Below are positions 11,746 through 22,297 of a stretch of DNA of 64,000 nucleotides, in pieces (positions within the stretch are counted from its first letter, which is position 1; each line of letters opens with the position of its first letter). The notes under the pieces were generated by a model. The model saw only the letters and a list, made by a program, of their open reading frames with translations. It had not been told where the DNA came from and searched no databases. Origin of the DNA: Euphorbia lathyris (taxonomy: Eukaryota; Streptophyta; Magnoliopsida; Malpighiales; Euphorbiaceae); NCBI RefSeq assembly GCF_963576675.1, contig NC_088916.1:26263501-26327500 (forward strand), read 5' to 3'. The position numbers were made by a program, and so were the translations under genes.

Positions 11746-12977
11746 GTGGATTGCTATTCGTCGCTCCTATTTTCCTTACCGTCGCCTCCTGTTTGACATT
11801 TTTGCCCTTTTCATTTTTCATTCAAAAAATGAAATTCTCTCAACCCCGAAGAACAAAACGAAGAAAAATCATGCCTCCAAAACAATGAAAAATACTTGAA
11901 CATCTAAGTTTCGTATTAACCAATAATCTGAAATTTAACGAATTTAACTTGAAACGAACTTTTTTTTTCGTTGAATTTACTCTAAACGGGTAGCCCATAC
12001 GGTCCGGTCCATGGACCGACCGTATGAACTACCAGTTTTGCCTAGGCAAAATCGGGTAGCATACCCCTTTTTACCTAGGCAAAACGGGTAGGCTACCCGA
12101 TTGTAGGCTACCCGTTTTCCTTTAGAAAAACGGATTTATTTATTTTTTAATTATAATAAATATTAAAAATTAATTGGACACCTCAATACGTATTTTTTAT
12201 TTCCAATTTATCTATACGTTTTTCTATCCAATCAATACATAATTTATCAATAATTGAATTTACGTTCTAAAAGATAAATAAATATAAATTAACAAATAAA
12301 AATTAATTGCACGTGTTATTACGTATTTTTTTTATTTCCAATCAATAATTTATATATACGTTTTTTCTATCCAGTCAATACATAATTTACGTATAATTAA
12401 ATTTACGTTCTAAAAGGTAAATAAATATAATTTACCAAATAAAAATTAATTGGACACTTCAATACCGTATTTTTTATTTCCAATCTATAATTTATCTATA
12501 CGTTTTTTTCTATCAAATCAATAAATAATTAATTAATTTTTAATATTTATTATAATTAAAAAAAAAATAAATCCGTTTTTCTAAAGGAAAACGGGTAGCC
12601 TACCAGTTTTGCTTAGGCAAAATCGGGTAGCCTACCCGTTTTGCCTAGGTAAAAAGGGGTATGCTACCCGATTTTGCCTAGGCAAAACTGGTAGTTCATA
12701 CGGTCGGTCCATGGACCGGACCGTATGGGCTACCCGTTTAGAGTAAATTCAACGAAAAAAAAGTTCGTTTCAAGTTAAATTCGTTAAATTTCAGATTATT
12801 GGTTAATACGAAACTTAGATGTTCAAGTATTTTTCATTGTTTTGGAGGCATGATTTTTCTTCGTTTTGTTCTTCGGGGTTGAGAGAATTTCATTTTTTTG
12901 AATGAAAAATGAAAAGGGCAAAAATGTCAAACAGGAGGTGACGGTAAGGAAAATAGGGGCGACGAATAGTATAACCC
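11746..12977. mobile_element. Foldback (long-inverted-repeat) DNA element, probably MULE-related
   Basis: Two near-identical arms of about 430 bp (11746-12175 and 12535-12977) lie in inverted orientation around a tandem-repeat core. Both outer ends read CTATTCGTCGC(C/T)CCTATTTTCC inward. TAAATTTT flanks each side (11738-11745 and 12978-12985). The uninterrupted neighbouring repeat unit at 11336-11364 shows the empty site, which proves the insertion boundaries. The arms are packed with small palindromes such as TTTTGCCTAGGCAAAA, GGTCCATGGACC and GGGTAGGCTACCC. No coding sequence. The 8-9-bp duplication suggests Mutator or hAT, and the long arms favour Mutator. Confidence 0.85.
12167..12535. 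repeat. Tandem repeat core of the foldback element (about 143 bp x 2.6)
   Basis: Three successive units each begin AAATTAATTG(G/C)AC and contain TATTTCCAAT, CTATCCA(A/G)TCAATAC and TTACGTTCTAAAAG in the same order. The last unit is cut off where the right arm begins. Confidence 0.75.
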
Positions 12978-13824
12978 TAAATTTTTTATCACTAAAAAAG
13001 GAGGAAGTGACACATCAGTTCCATCGTTACTGTTTTATATTATATATAGATAGATATGTAGAGAATTAGAGAGATTTTAGGGATTAATTTGAATTCTGTA
13101 GAACTCTTAGATATAGTACGGATAAAATAATCTTTTTTTATAGATAAATATAATAATAGAATTAAAATTAATATATTATATTTTTTATCAGTAAAAAATG
13201 AGGAAGTAGCATATCAGTTCCATCGTTACTGTTTTATATTATATATAGATATGTAGAGAATTAGAGAGATTTTAGGGATTAATTTAAATTCTGTAGAACT
13301 TTTAGATATAGTACGGATAAAATAATATTTTTATAGATAAATATAATAATACAATTAAATTTAATATATTAAATTTTTATCACTAAAAAAGGAGGAAGTG
13401 ACACCTCAGTTCCATCGTTACTGTTTTATATTATATATAGATTAGACATATTAAAAATTATTTCGAACTGTTAAAAATAAAAAAAATTTAATGCATGTGA
13501 AATGAATAACACCGTTAATTGAGTTTTATATTTAAAACTAATTTTTATGGTCATCAATGGTTTAAATATCCAAAATAAAAGATTAAGAACTTAATACATT
13601 AAAAAAAAAATGAAAAATCAAGAGTATTATAAGCTTTTTGTAAAAAAAAAAAGTTGCACCTAAATGTTATTATCACTTTATTCATTGATAATCTTATGAA
13701 AGGATAATGTTTTAAAAAAAAAAACCTCGTATTGCATTAAATAACGATGGTTATTCTTAACAATTACATCATGGAGCTAAATGGAAACATTAATAGAGAA
13801 AAAAACGATAGCATTGGAACGAGC

Positions 13825-14061
13825 TTACCTACCAATTAAATGAGCCTTTTTGTTCGGTAAACGATGAGTAAAATAGATTGAAAAGTCTGGATCACCAGTA
13901 ATAATACAATAACAGTCTTGAATCAAGCTACTGAAGTTCAAAAGATCCACTTTATTGGAAAGAACGCTACTAACCACTAGATCAATTTCAAATTCAACCT
14001 TATCCAACTCGTTAGCTTTCAGCCAAAGCATATTAGTTATAATTGCAAGAGCTTCTAGAAT
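13825..14061 (-). pseudogene. RNase H (RVT_3-type) fragment of a LINE
   Basis: The minus-strand reading contains ..LEALAIITNMLWLKANELDKVEFEID.. and ends SIYFTHRLPNKKAHLIGR, which follows the RVT_3 RNase H pattern seen in LINE ORF2 (ALLEA, the catalytic E.D, then the A.E.AH.LAR tail). It is about 80 codons with no accompanying RT. The LINE-like RNase H of the element at 1-5153 is of the same type but not a close copy. It lies next to the left flank of the big MULE. Confidence 0.65.
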
Positions 14062-14080
14062 TTTAGGATGATATATACTA

Positions 14081-14223
14081 GGGAAAATTACAAAACTGGG
14101 TCAAATGGGAGGCCCATTTACATTTTAATACCCATTATTGTTCAACTTACATATATAGACTATGCCCTGAAAACTTTCCAGAAATGCCCTTCATATATAT
14201 ATAAGGACTTTTGCATTTCTCTC
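14081..14223 (+). repeat. Left terminal inverted repeat of the MULE
   Basis: Matches the reverse complement of 22036-22178 over 143 bp with only a few differences (for example GGGAAAA against GGAAAAA at the tip). It ends at TTGCATTTCTC, where the two sides diverge. Confidence 0.93.
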
Positions 14224-14333
14224 CTAAACCATTCGCGAAACTTGAAGGACGATAACTATAAACTCGAACGACGAACATCTTCAACACCTCCAATCTTTAC
14301 ATTTCTTCTTTCAGCGACTTCCACCCGATTTCA

Positions 14334-17300
14334 ATGGCAAGAACCGGCACGAAGGTATGTTATTTTGTGATTTCTGATTAGGTTTTAACGCTTCTATTCC
14401 TATACTACAGTGATTTTACTTCTCATGCGATTTAGAAGTAGGGTTTGCAAATTAATTGTGTTTTTTGGTTGGTTCAGAGCTTCATTTTGTTATAATGATA
14501 CTTAGAAATAGTTAAAATCAGTTGGGTGGACCAGATTTTACAGAATCGACCAGTTCGCGAATATGAGTTTACTTCGCGAAAAGCAAAATCTGCGAAGTAA
14601 ACTCATGCCCACATAGCAGTCGATGCATATGCTATTGTTCCGCATATGCGAAGACAACTTTTACGCTTGTCAGTTCGCGAATGTTATATTCGCGAAGTGA
14701 GTATTGACTTGACTAATTTGATATACTTTATGCTTTGGAAGGGTGATCATTCTAAGTCTAATTCCAAAAAGAGGAAGAGGACATCAAAGACACTTAAGAA
14801 GAGTGTAAAAGACACGTTTAGGTACCCCTACGCCTATGATACGAGAGCTACCATCACAGTTCGTTCTGATGCTGAGGTGATGAAGAAAGTGAAACAAAGA
14901 TTATCCACAGTGCAATTGGCCATGTTCAGGAAAACATGTTTTGGGCATTTGGTGGACTTCGAAGTGTATTCGTTGTCCTCTCCTCTATGCCATGGGGTGC
15001 TTACAATGGAGATCAATCCGAAAGAGGATAAATCCGGAGAAATGTGGTTCCAAATCAATGGTGTTGAAGTGAAATTCGGTCAGCGTGAATTCGCACTCGT
15101 AACCGGATTGAGACTAGGTGATCCGTTACCAATTTTTAAACGGATGAGCAATTATAAAAGGGAAAACAGATTGAGGAATCTCTATTTTGGAGGTAGAGAG
15201 AGCATATATCACAAAGATATATTCGATACCTTCTTAGAGACTAATTGGGAGAAAAAAAATAACGATGATGCGGTGGCAATGGCTATGTTGTTCGTTATAC
15301 ACAGGTTCCTACTCACAACTGATGCAGTGAAAAAGGTTGATGACAATATCATCAACCTAACTGATTTCCCGACTGTATTTAACTTGTTTCCATGGGGTGT
15401 GCCTGCTTGGAATGAGCTATACAAGACGATGAGACGTGGGATCCCAAGAAGGAAGAAGGCATTTGACGCGGACAACGCGAAAGAAGGAAAGAAGAAGGTC
15501 GTCCCATATCAGCTTCATGGATTAGCACAAGCATTCCAGGTATGTTTCCTATATGCATGTGATTTAATTAATGTTAGATTTCAAATGTAATGGTTTTTAT
15601 TTAATACTTTGTAGGCTTGGATACTGGAGATATTGCATGCAACCCCTAAATACTATTTGAGGAGACCAAAGAACGTGTACCCTCGTATATGTCGGTGGAT
15701 AAGTGCAAAGAATATAAATTTCTTAGAAGCTGAAGAAATATTTAAGGTAAGTACATATGTCTTGTGTACAGAATTAATGTGTGCTTTGGATGTAAGTAAC
15801 ATGTACTTGTGGAGTTGGGTTTGATTTTTCATGTTTTCAGTCAGCTGATGTGCAAGCATCTGAACTTGTTATCGAGGAAGACGAGGCAAAGTGCGATTGG
15901 TATGCGCCAATGAAGGATTATTTTGATGGGAAAGCTGTAGACCTTGACCTTGATGTGTTATTCGCACCTTATAAGGGGTCTGAGCTAAGTGAAGAAGAGG
16001 AGAACAATGAGGAAGAGAATGAGGTACATAATGATGAAGAGAATGCTGTAGAGATTGAGGAAGAGAATGTTGTAGGTAACCAGAGCGAAGAGTATGTTTA
16101 TATAGATGAAGAGGACAGAATTAGAAACGAGAAGAGGTCTAAGAAGAAGAATGATGTGAATATACAGGAAAATGAGGAAGAAGAAAGGAAGGCAAGGATG
16201 CGGGAGAGATTTGAAATGTTGAAGGTGGAACTTAAAGATTCATTGGCAAATGAATTCGAGCGGAAGATGAGATCGGAGTTCAATGAGTCTAATAGGCGGG
16301 AGAGAGTGGAGTTGAAGGAGGCGTTGATGGTAGAGTTGAAGGCGGAGTTCAGGGAGGAATTGAGGGCAGAGTTGAAGGTGGAGTTAAAGGGAGAGTTGAG
16401 GGCGGAGTTGAAGGACGAGTTGAGGGTGGAGTTGAAGAAGGAGTTGATGGCAGATCTACGTGCTGTGAGTAAGGCAGATCGGATGGGAGAGCGTCTTGGA
16501 TGTGATATGTATACTAACTTCGAATTTGTTGGGGATGTGGGGGAGGCGAACGTTGTAGAAGAGCATGGTGCGGAACATAGTGAAGATGAAAATAAGAACG
16601 AAAACCAGGATAGGAAAGAAGATCAGACTGGAGTAGATAAGAAGGAAGAGGGTGAGAGGAAGGAAGAGGGTGGGATGAAGGAAGAGCAGTGTGGAGAAGA
16701 TAAGAAAGAAGAGGGTGAGAGGAAGGAAGAGGGTGGGATGAAGGAAGAGCAGTGTGGAGAAGATAAGAAAGAAGAGGGTGAGAGGAAGGAAGAGGGTGGG
16801 ATGAAGGAAGAGCAGTGTGGAGAAGATAAGAAAGAAGAGGGTGAGAGGAAGGAGGATCAGTGTGGGGAGGTGATTGAAATCGGTGATGACACGGAACCAC
16901 AAGAGATGCTCCCTGAAAAGGTATGATAGTTTATATACACGTAGATTTATATTTATTTTTAAATATGTTCCTTACAGGATGTTGGTCGTTATGTTTTGAT
17001 AGGAAGAAATTATCACTTTAAGCGAGAACACACAAGCCGTGATAGATGATGTGCATCAGCCTCAGCCGTTAAGGGCGGTGCGACAAAGGAAGCGATCACA
17101 GCACGTGACAACACCATACACGGAGGAAAAGAAAAGAAAAAGGTGTAAGCAGTTGGCTACGAAGGGAACTAAGAAGGTAGCCAATAAGGGAACTAAGACG
17201 GTGGCTCAGTGCATGGATATTGTCGTATCACAGAGTCCCGCCGTTCCTAGAGCACCTCCTGTACCTACGTCATGGTCAGTCCGGATTGATAAGGACGATG

Positions 17301-18115
17301 TGTCTACGTATGAGGTGTGGAGGATTTTTTGCAACAAAAAATCATCAAGGCTCGTTAAAGGGACCGAACCACTGCAGCCGGAAATCCCGTGGTTCATACA
17401 AGCTGAGACACCGGGAAAATATTGGGACGGGGAGGTATTGCTTTTAGATATTATGTTTTGTTTGTTTGTGATGCATATGTTTGTGAAGCATGTGTTTGAC
17501 TTATGTCTATATTTCTTTTTTAACTAGCACATCGATGCATTCATGTATCTGTTGCGGCGCCAGTCGTTCGAGAATGGCTTAGATGCGGACTGGACTACAT
17601 GTGATAGCCAATTCACCGGATATATACAGTTGTCACACAATCTAGATATGGGCCACGTGTGTAATACTATCAATGGGAGAGATGACATGTTTATGAGACC
17701 ATGGAAGGGGTTGAAGCGAATATTCATGCCATTCAACATAAAAGGAAACCACTGGATATTAGGAGTGCTAAATACAACGAATATGCACATGTACATATAT
17801 GATAGTTGTCTTTCTAATGACAGTGAGGAGAAGCTTGGTCAAGTACTCCAGAGGCCCCTGACCGTACTTGCATACGCTATTGGCAAAACCATAAGGTGGA
17901 CTGGTCAAAATCAGGACAACCGGATAGGGTGGACTAGGCTACCGGACACTCCACAACAGAGAACAGCATCGAACGATTGTGGGATGCTGGTGTGCATTTT
18001 TTCTCAACTTTTAACAGCTGGACGACAATTGCATGAATTAGACCCAGATGACGGAGATTTCCTTAGATTACGTGTTGTACTTGAAATTTTCCATGGCAAA
18101 CTTTATGCATTTTGA
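14334..18115 (+). CDS. MULE-encoded ULP1-like cysteine protease (DUF1985 + C48 peptidase), six coding exons
   Basis: Proposed join 14334-14354, 14742-15539, 15615-15746, 15841-16920, 17003-17434, 17528-18115. All five introns are GT..AG and phase 0, giving about 1,015 residues. The first exon starts MARTGTK and is followed by GTATGT. Exon 2 holds a DUF1985-type domain (FRKTCFGHLVDFE, EMWFQINGVEVKFGQREFALVTGL). Exon 4 encodes acidic runs, a Glu/Lys/Leu heptad-like stretch and a 21-residue repeat. The last exon is a C48/ULP1 catalytic domain: His in GNHWILGVL, Asp in IYDSCL, Gln in TPQQ and Cys in SNDCGML, all present. This family cleaves SUMO-type linkages. Its role for the transposon is unknown. 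An alternative ATG at 14646 lies in frame but inside the proposed first intron. Confidence 0.85.
16635..16860 (+). repeat. In-frame 63-bp tandem repeat in the ULP gene (21 aa, 3.5 copies)
   Basis: The phrase DKKEEGERKEEGGMKEEQCGE is encoded three times in full from 16636, 16699 and 16762 and once in part from 16825. The first copy has one synonymous change. The near identity indicates recent unequal exchange or slippage. Confidence 0.88.
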
Positions 18116-18245
18116 GTAATTTGTATTGTTATATAGATCTTTTGTTATATATTGTTATATAGATCTTTAGTTATATCTTGTGCCCATTGCATTCGCCAAT
18201 TCGCATATGACTGAATTCGCGAGGATACCAGTTCGCAATATTCAT

Positions 18246-18583
18246 ATTCGCGAAGCTACCATTGCTTATGCGAATCATATCAGCTTCGCGAACATACGTC
18301 CTGATCCGCAAAGTGGTGTATTCGCGAACGTCTACTTCGCAGACATACGTCCTGATCCGCAAACTGGTGTATTCGCGAGTTCGCATATCTATTGATTCGC
18401 GAAGTTATCCATATATTCGCGAAGCTACCATTGCTTATGCGAATCATATCAGCTTCGCGAACATACGTCCTGATCCGCAAAGTGGTGTATTCGCGAACGT
18501 CTACTTCGCAGACATACGTCCTGATCCGCAAACTGGTGTATTCGCGAGTTCGCATATCTATTGATTCACGAAGTTGTCCATAT
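18246..18583. repeat. 169-bp tandem duplication rich in TTCGCGAA words
   Basis: The block from ATTCGCGAAGCTACCATTGC repeats 169 bp later with only a few changes. It lies between the convergent 3' ends of the two MULE genes. Together with 18180-18245 and 18584-18600 it contains about 20 TTCGC/GCGAA words, many as the full palindrome TTCGCGAA. Confidence 0.85.
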
Positions 18584-18780
18584 ATTCGCGAAGTGTCTTA
18601 CACAAACTAAAACACACATTATGTCGACATAACCAAACATTCTAAAACACACTTTAGTTCGATACAACCAAACATTCTAAAACACACTTTAGTTCTAAAA
18701 CACACTTTAGTTCGATAGAACCAAATTCATTACAATAATTAATCTCATAAGACATAAGGATAAATTTTGCTCAAACCGCA

Positions 18781-21409
18781 TCAATTGTTCGAAGTCCTAG
18801 AACTTCGTGAACTTGCTATTGTACTGGGAGTTTGAATTGTATTTGGCAACGGTCGGTCACAATTCAACCTATTATGCCCTCTATTCCCACATCGGCTACA
18901 TATCATTGGCAATGGGTTTTCACCTTGTGACGGTCTTCTGTTCTGACTTCTTGGTCGTCCAACTGGGGCAGAACCTCTTACAGGGGGAAGCACAGTCCTT
19001 GGAGGGGCACAGTTTGTCCACTCCGTCTGGGGTCCGAGTGGGTAGATGCACTCTGCGTAAGCTAATCTAACTACGTTGTTGGTGTAATATTTATCAACCC
19101 ATTGGTATGCGTTACTTAGTCGATTCTCACATGCAACTTTACATACATGTTTACAAGGAAATTGAGAAAGTTGCCATTGCCTACACGTGCAAGTACCTGC
19201 ATTTAAGTCAACAATACCCCCTTTCCCTCGGTCCCCAATCTGAAATGTGTGTTGGTTTATTCCACTGAATGTACATGGTATAGCTTTAGTAACATGTTTC
19301 TTCATCTTCCGTTCACCGTCCAATGACAGATAATGTTCTCGTGCTCCTGGAAATGGAAAATGAAGGCAATGTATTTATGTATCAGCTAAATTACCATAAA
19401 TGACAACGTATAAAATATTTACCAGCCGCTGTTTGTCTTTCATAGAACCATCGTTGCACAGTAGTTCTAATGTACTCTATCAACATTGTGATGGGCAAAC
19501 GTCTTCCTTCAACCATTACAGCGTTCCATGATTCAGCAATGTTTGTTGTCATTATGTTATAACGACGGGTATGAAAATATGCACGCGACCATCTCTGGAT
19601 ACCAGCTTGCTCTAGATATACTGCTGCTGGGCTATGTAGCTCACGTAGCCGAGTGAATGCTTCAATAAAATCTGAAACCCTGTAAGCTTTAGCAGCTCCC
19701 CAATACACATCGCCTATCTTTCTAACTGACCTGAATTTGGCCTGCAGGTTCATTTTCAAATGGTGACAACAACATCCATGTATTGCATTTGGAAACACTA
19801 AATTCACAGCATAGTCAATTCCTTTGTGCCTATCCGAGATTATGGCAAAATTATCTATGTCCCCAATACATTCTTTCAGCTTCGTCATGAACCAACTCCA
19901 AGCCTCGTTGCTCTCATTTGGTCCAACCCCAAAAGCGATAGGATAAATCTGGTTATTACCATCTTTCCCAACTGCAATGTACAATTGTCCTGGATACTTA
20001 CCTTTTAGGAAGGCTCCATCAACGCAAATGACAGGCCGAATGTGTTCTTTAAAAGCTCTAAGTGAAGGACCAAACGCCATAAAGAAGTACTGAAAATGAT
20101 CAGCATCGTCGGTTTGAATATGTGTTACCGTACCTGGGTTGCATGCTTTCAACGTCTCACAGTAGTCTGGTAACAACATGTATGACTCTTCCGGTGAACC
20201 CATCACATCTTCTATCGCCCAATTCCTTGCTCTCCAAGCCTGCATATACGACAAGTTTATTTTGTATTGGGTCTCAAAATCTTTCACAATGTCCTTTGGT
20301 CTAAACACTCTACCCTGGATATCAAATTTAGCTGAAAGTAGCATGCCAGCCACTCGTTTCCCCGCTTGCCTGTGATGTGGTAACATTTGATCCCTAGAAC
20401 ATGTGTGGTTGTCCATTGTATCCATTATTCGGAGCCTAAACATACTTGAATTGGATATCGCAATTCCTCTAGCACGCCATTTACATACATCCGAATGTCT
20501 ACATCTAACCTCAAACATGGACTTGTTAGACTTGTACACTTTCCATTCGAACCTATTATTCACTGCGTATTTACCTAGTGCAGCCTGCAATTCTCGTTTG
20601 TTAGAGAACATATCGTGTACCTTTAAACCGACGACCCCTTTCGATGAACTATCTTCAATAGTAAATTTGGGTGCATCATGGATCTCAGGTAGCCATCGAA
20701 ATGGATCACTCCTCTTCCTTATTGTTTCTACACTCTCTGCCAATACCCTGCTTTGGGGAACAGCTTCGCAATGCGATTGTCTCGGAGGGGTAGGTTGTCC
20801 ATCATTTACCATTTCCTCTGTGTGATCATGACCCCAAATGTCATCATCGTACAGCTGGTCCTCCCGATGATAAACCTGATTCGAGCTAATATCATCTAAA
20901 CCAGGAGTGTGGGATGCAATATTGCACTCAGTGATTGGTTCTTTTCCTGGCCTATGAGGGGGGAGTTCAATAGTTGTGTTGTCTACTTCAGGATTTGTTT
21001 CAAATACAACTGTGGCATTGGCATCACAACTTGAATGAATAACATTCTCTACCTTCGTGACTCGCGGTTGGATTGTTCGTGACTCAAAATTAGCATATAG
21101 TGGGGTAACAACGTCAGTTTTCATCCGACAATAATCTAAAAAACACTCAACATCACTTGAATCAACAATCGGAACTACTGCCCCAGGTAGTTGCTTTCGT
21201 CCGATAGTTAACTGCATAGTCATACGCAGATCAAATGACATTGGATCAACATGAGCAGTAGTGTATACTATCTCTTGCAGCCTTTCCAATCTCAATCCCG
21301 GAGACAGCTTCAGCAATTTCTTCTCGCCCCCATCGTATGTCGTGGTCTTACCAACTGTTTTCCACCGGCCATTCCACATGATCACACACAACACAAACTG
21401 GTCTGACAT
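18781..21409 (-). CDS. mudrA-like: MuDR-type (MULE) transposase, two coding exons
   Basis: Proposed complement of 19423-21409 joined to 18781-19346, with a 76-nt GTAAAT..CCAG intron, giving about 850 residues. The start MSDQFVLCVIMWNGRWK follows a good 3' splice site (TTGACAG) of an upstream untranslated exon. Residues about 280-360 form a MuDR-type zinc DNA-binding domain (FEVRCRHSDVCKWRARG..NHTC). The MULE DDE core follows, with Asp in CVDGAFLKGKY and Asp in ISDRHKGI and the CCHHLKMNL segment. Exon 2 carries a SWIM zinc finger (CTCRQWQLSQFPCKH) and a CCHC knuckle (CSRCGNRGHNRLNC). The enzyme cuts and joins the element ends in the nucleus. No stops or frameshifts were found, so it may be active. 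Confidence 0.93.
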
Positions 21410-21479
21410 TCTTCTGTCAATAATAAACAAAAAAAAAAGAAATGAGATAACAGAATGTAATAACATCATGAAATAACAT

Positions 21480-21800
21480 ACACTTCGCATACTTCGCATA
21501 ATTCGTAGTAATCCGATTATGCGAATTCGCATATTACGCAAATACATTCACAGACTTCGCAAATACGTAAAATATGCGAAGTGTGCGAAGCCAATGATTG
21601 AACACCATATCTTCGCCTACTTCGCATACTTCACAAATACGTAAAATTTGCGAAGTGTGCGAAGCCAATGATGGAACACCATATCTTCGCATACTTCGCG
21701 TATATTCCATATGCGAATAACAAACGCATACATAGCCTTCAATAGACTTCGCATATTACTATTTCGCGAAGCGAAATCATAATATACGAAGCACGCGATC
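21480..21800. repeat. Array of ACTTCGCA / GCGAAG words upstream of the transposase gene
   Basis: About 17 TTCGC or GCGAA words in 320 bp, in both orientations, often spaced 9-11 bp (ACTTCGCATACTTCGCATAA). A longer phrase (GTGTGCGAAGCCAATGAT) occurs twice near 21585 and 21655. The array lies in the 5' non-coding part of the transposase gene, near the right TIR. Confidence 0.8.
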
Positions 21801-22035
21801 TTCCGCACGAAGTTCAGATTTACAAATTTCTAACCTCAAAAGTAAACTAACATCAACGAGTTCAAAGCGAATTAACCATATGAAACTAACATCATACTTA
21901 CATGACAAGGCTTGGGCTTTGATTTCTTTAAAGCATATTTGACTTGCTTGAAGGATCTTAAGGGAAAAAAAATAGAGAGAAAATCGCGCAGGACCGTAGG
22001 GCATGAGAGATTTATCGCGTAAAAAGAGAGAAGAG

Positions 22036-22178
22036 GGGAGAAATGCAAAAGTCCTTATATATATATGAAGGGCATTTCTGGAAAGTTTTCAGGGCATAGT
22101 CTATATATGTAAGTTGAATAATAATGGGTATTAAAATGTAAATGGGCCTCCCATTTGACCCAGTTTTGTAATTTTTCC
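22036..22178 (-). repeat. Right terminal inverted repeat of the MULE
   Basis: Reverse complement of 14081-14223. It ends at GGAAAAATTAC, followed directly by the TATATACTA target-site copy. Confidence 0.93.
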
Positions 22179-22297
22179 TATATACTATTAGTTATAATTG
22201 CCTTTTTTTTTATAATTGAAAGAGGTTTGATAAGGATCGGACAAATCAACACTTATATTCTGATTTTGTTAATAATTAAGTAACTAAATATCTTATA

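Larger units (their letters stand above)
10948..13441 (-). mobile_element. Helitron-like element with tandemly repeated 5' end
   Basis: On the minus strand the 5' end is A|TCTATATATAATATAAAAC at 13441. The 3' end is a small hairpin (GTGC-ATC-GCAC, 10962-10972) followed 10 nt later by CTAG (10951-10948) and a T in the flank. TC..CTRR ends, a subterminal hairpin and insertion between A and T are Helitron features. The body is about six copies of a roughly 200-bp unit, each beginning with the same 5' end followed by a CAGTAACGATGGAACTGAG phrase, with unit starts near 13441, 13245, 13050, 11615, 11410 and 11215. No Rep/helicase gene is present. A foldback element splits the array. Confidence 0.65.
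14081..22178. mobile_element. Complete Kaonashi-type MULE with ULP1 protease and MuDR transposase genes
   Basis: An 8,098-bp element bounded by nearly perfect 143-bp terminal inverted repeats beginning GGGAAAATTACAAAACTGGG and GGAAAAATTACAAAACTGGG. A perfect 9-bp duplication TATATACTA flanks it (14072-14080 and 22179-22187). Two intact genes read inward from the ends and converge: a ULP1-like cysteine protease gene (14334-18115, plus) and a MULE transposase gene (21409-18781, minus). MULEs that carry a ULP-like gene are known in plants as Kaonashi elements. With intact TIRs, intact TSD and no stops in either gene model, it looks recent and potentially autonomous. Around 45 copies of TTCGC/GCGAA words crowd its non-coding parts. 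Confidence 0.93.

Noticed and set aside
16456..16902. Long open frames on the minus strand rich in Leu/Phe or Ser/His/Pro
   Set aside because: They are antisense readings of the Glu/Lys-rich repeats of the ULP gene.
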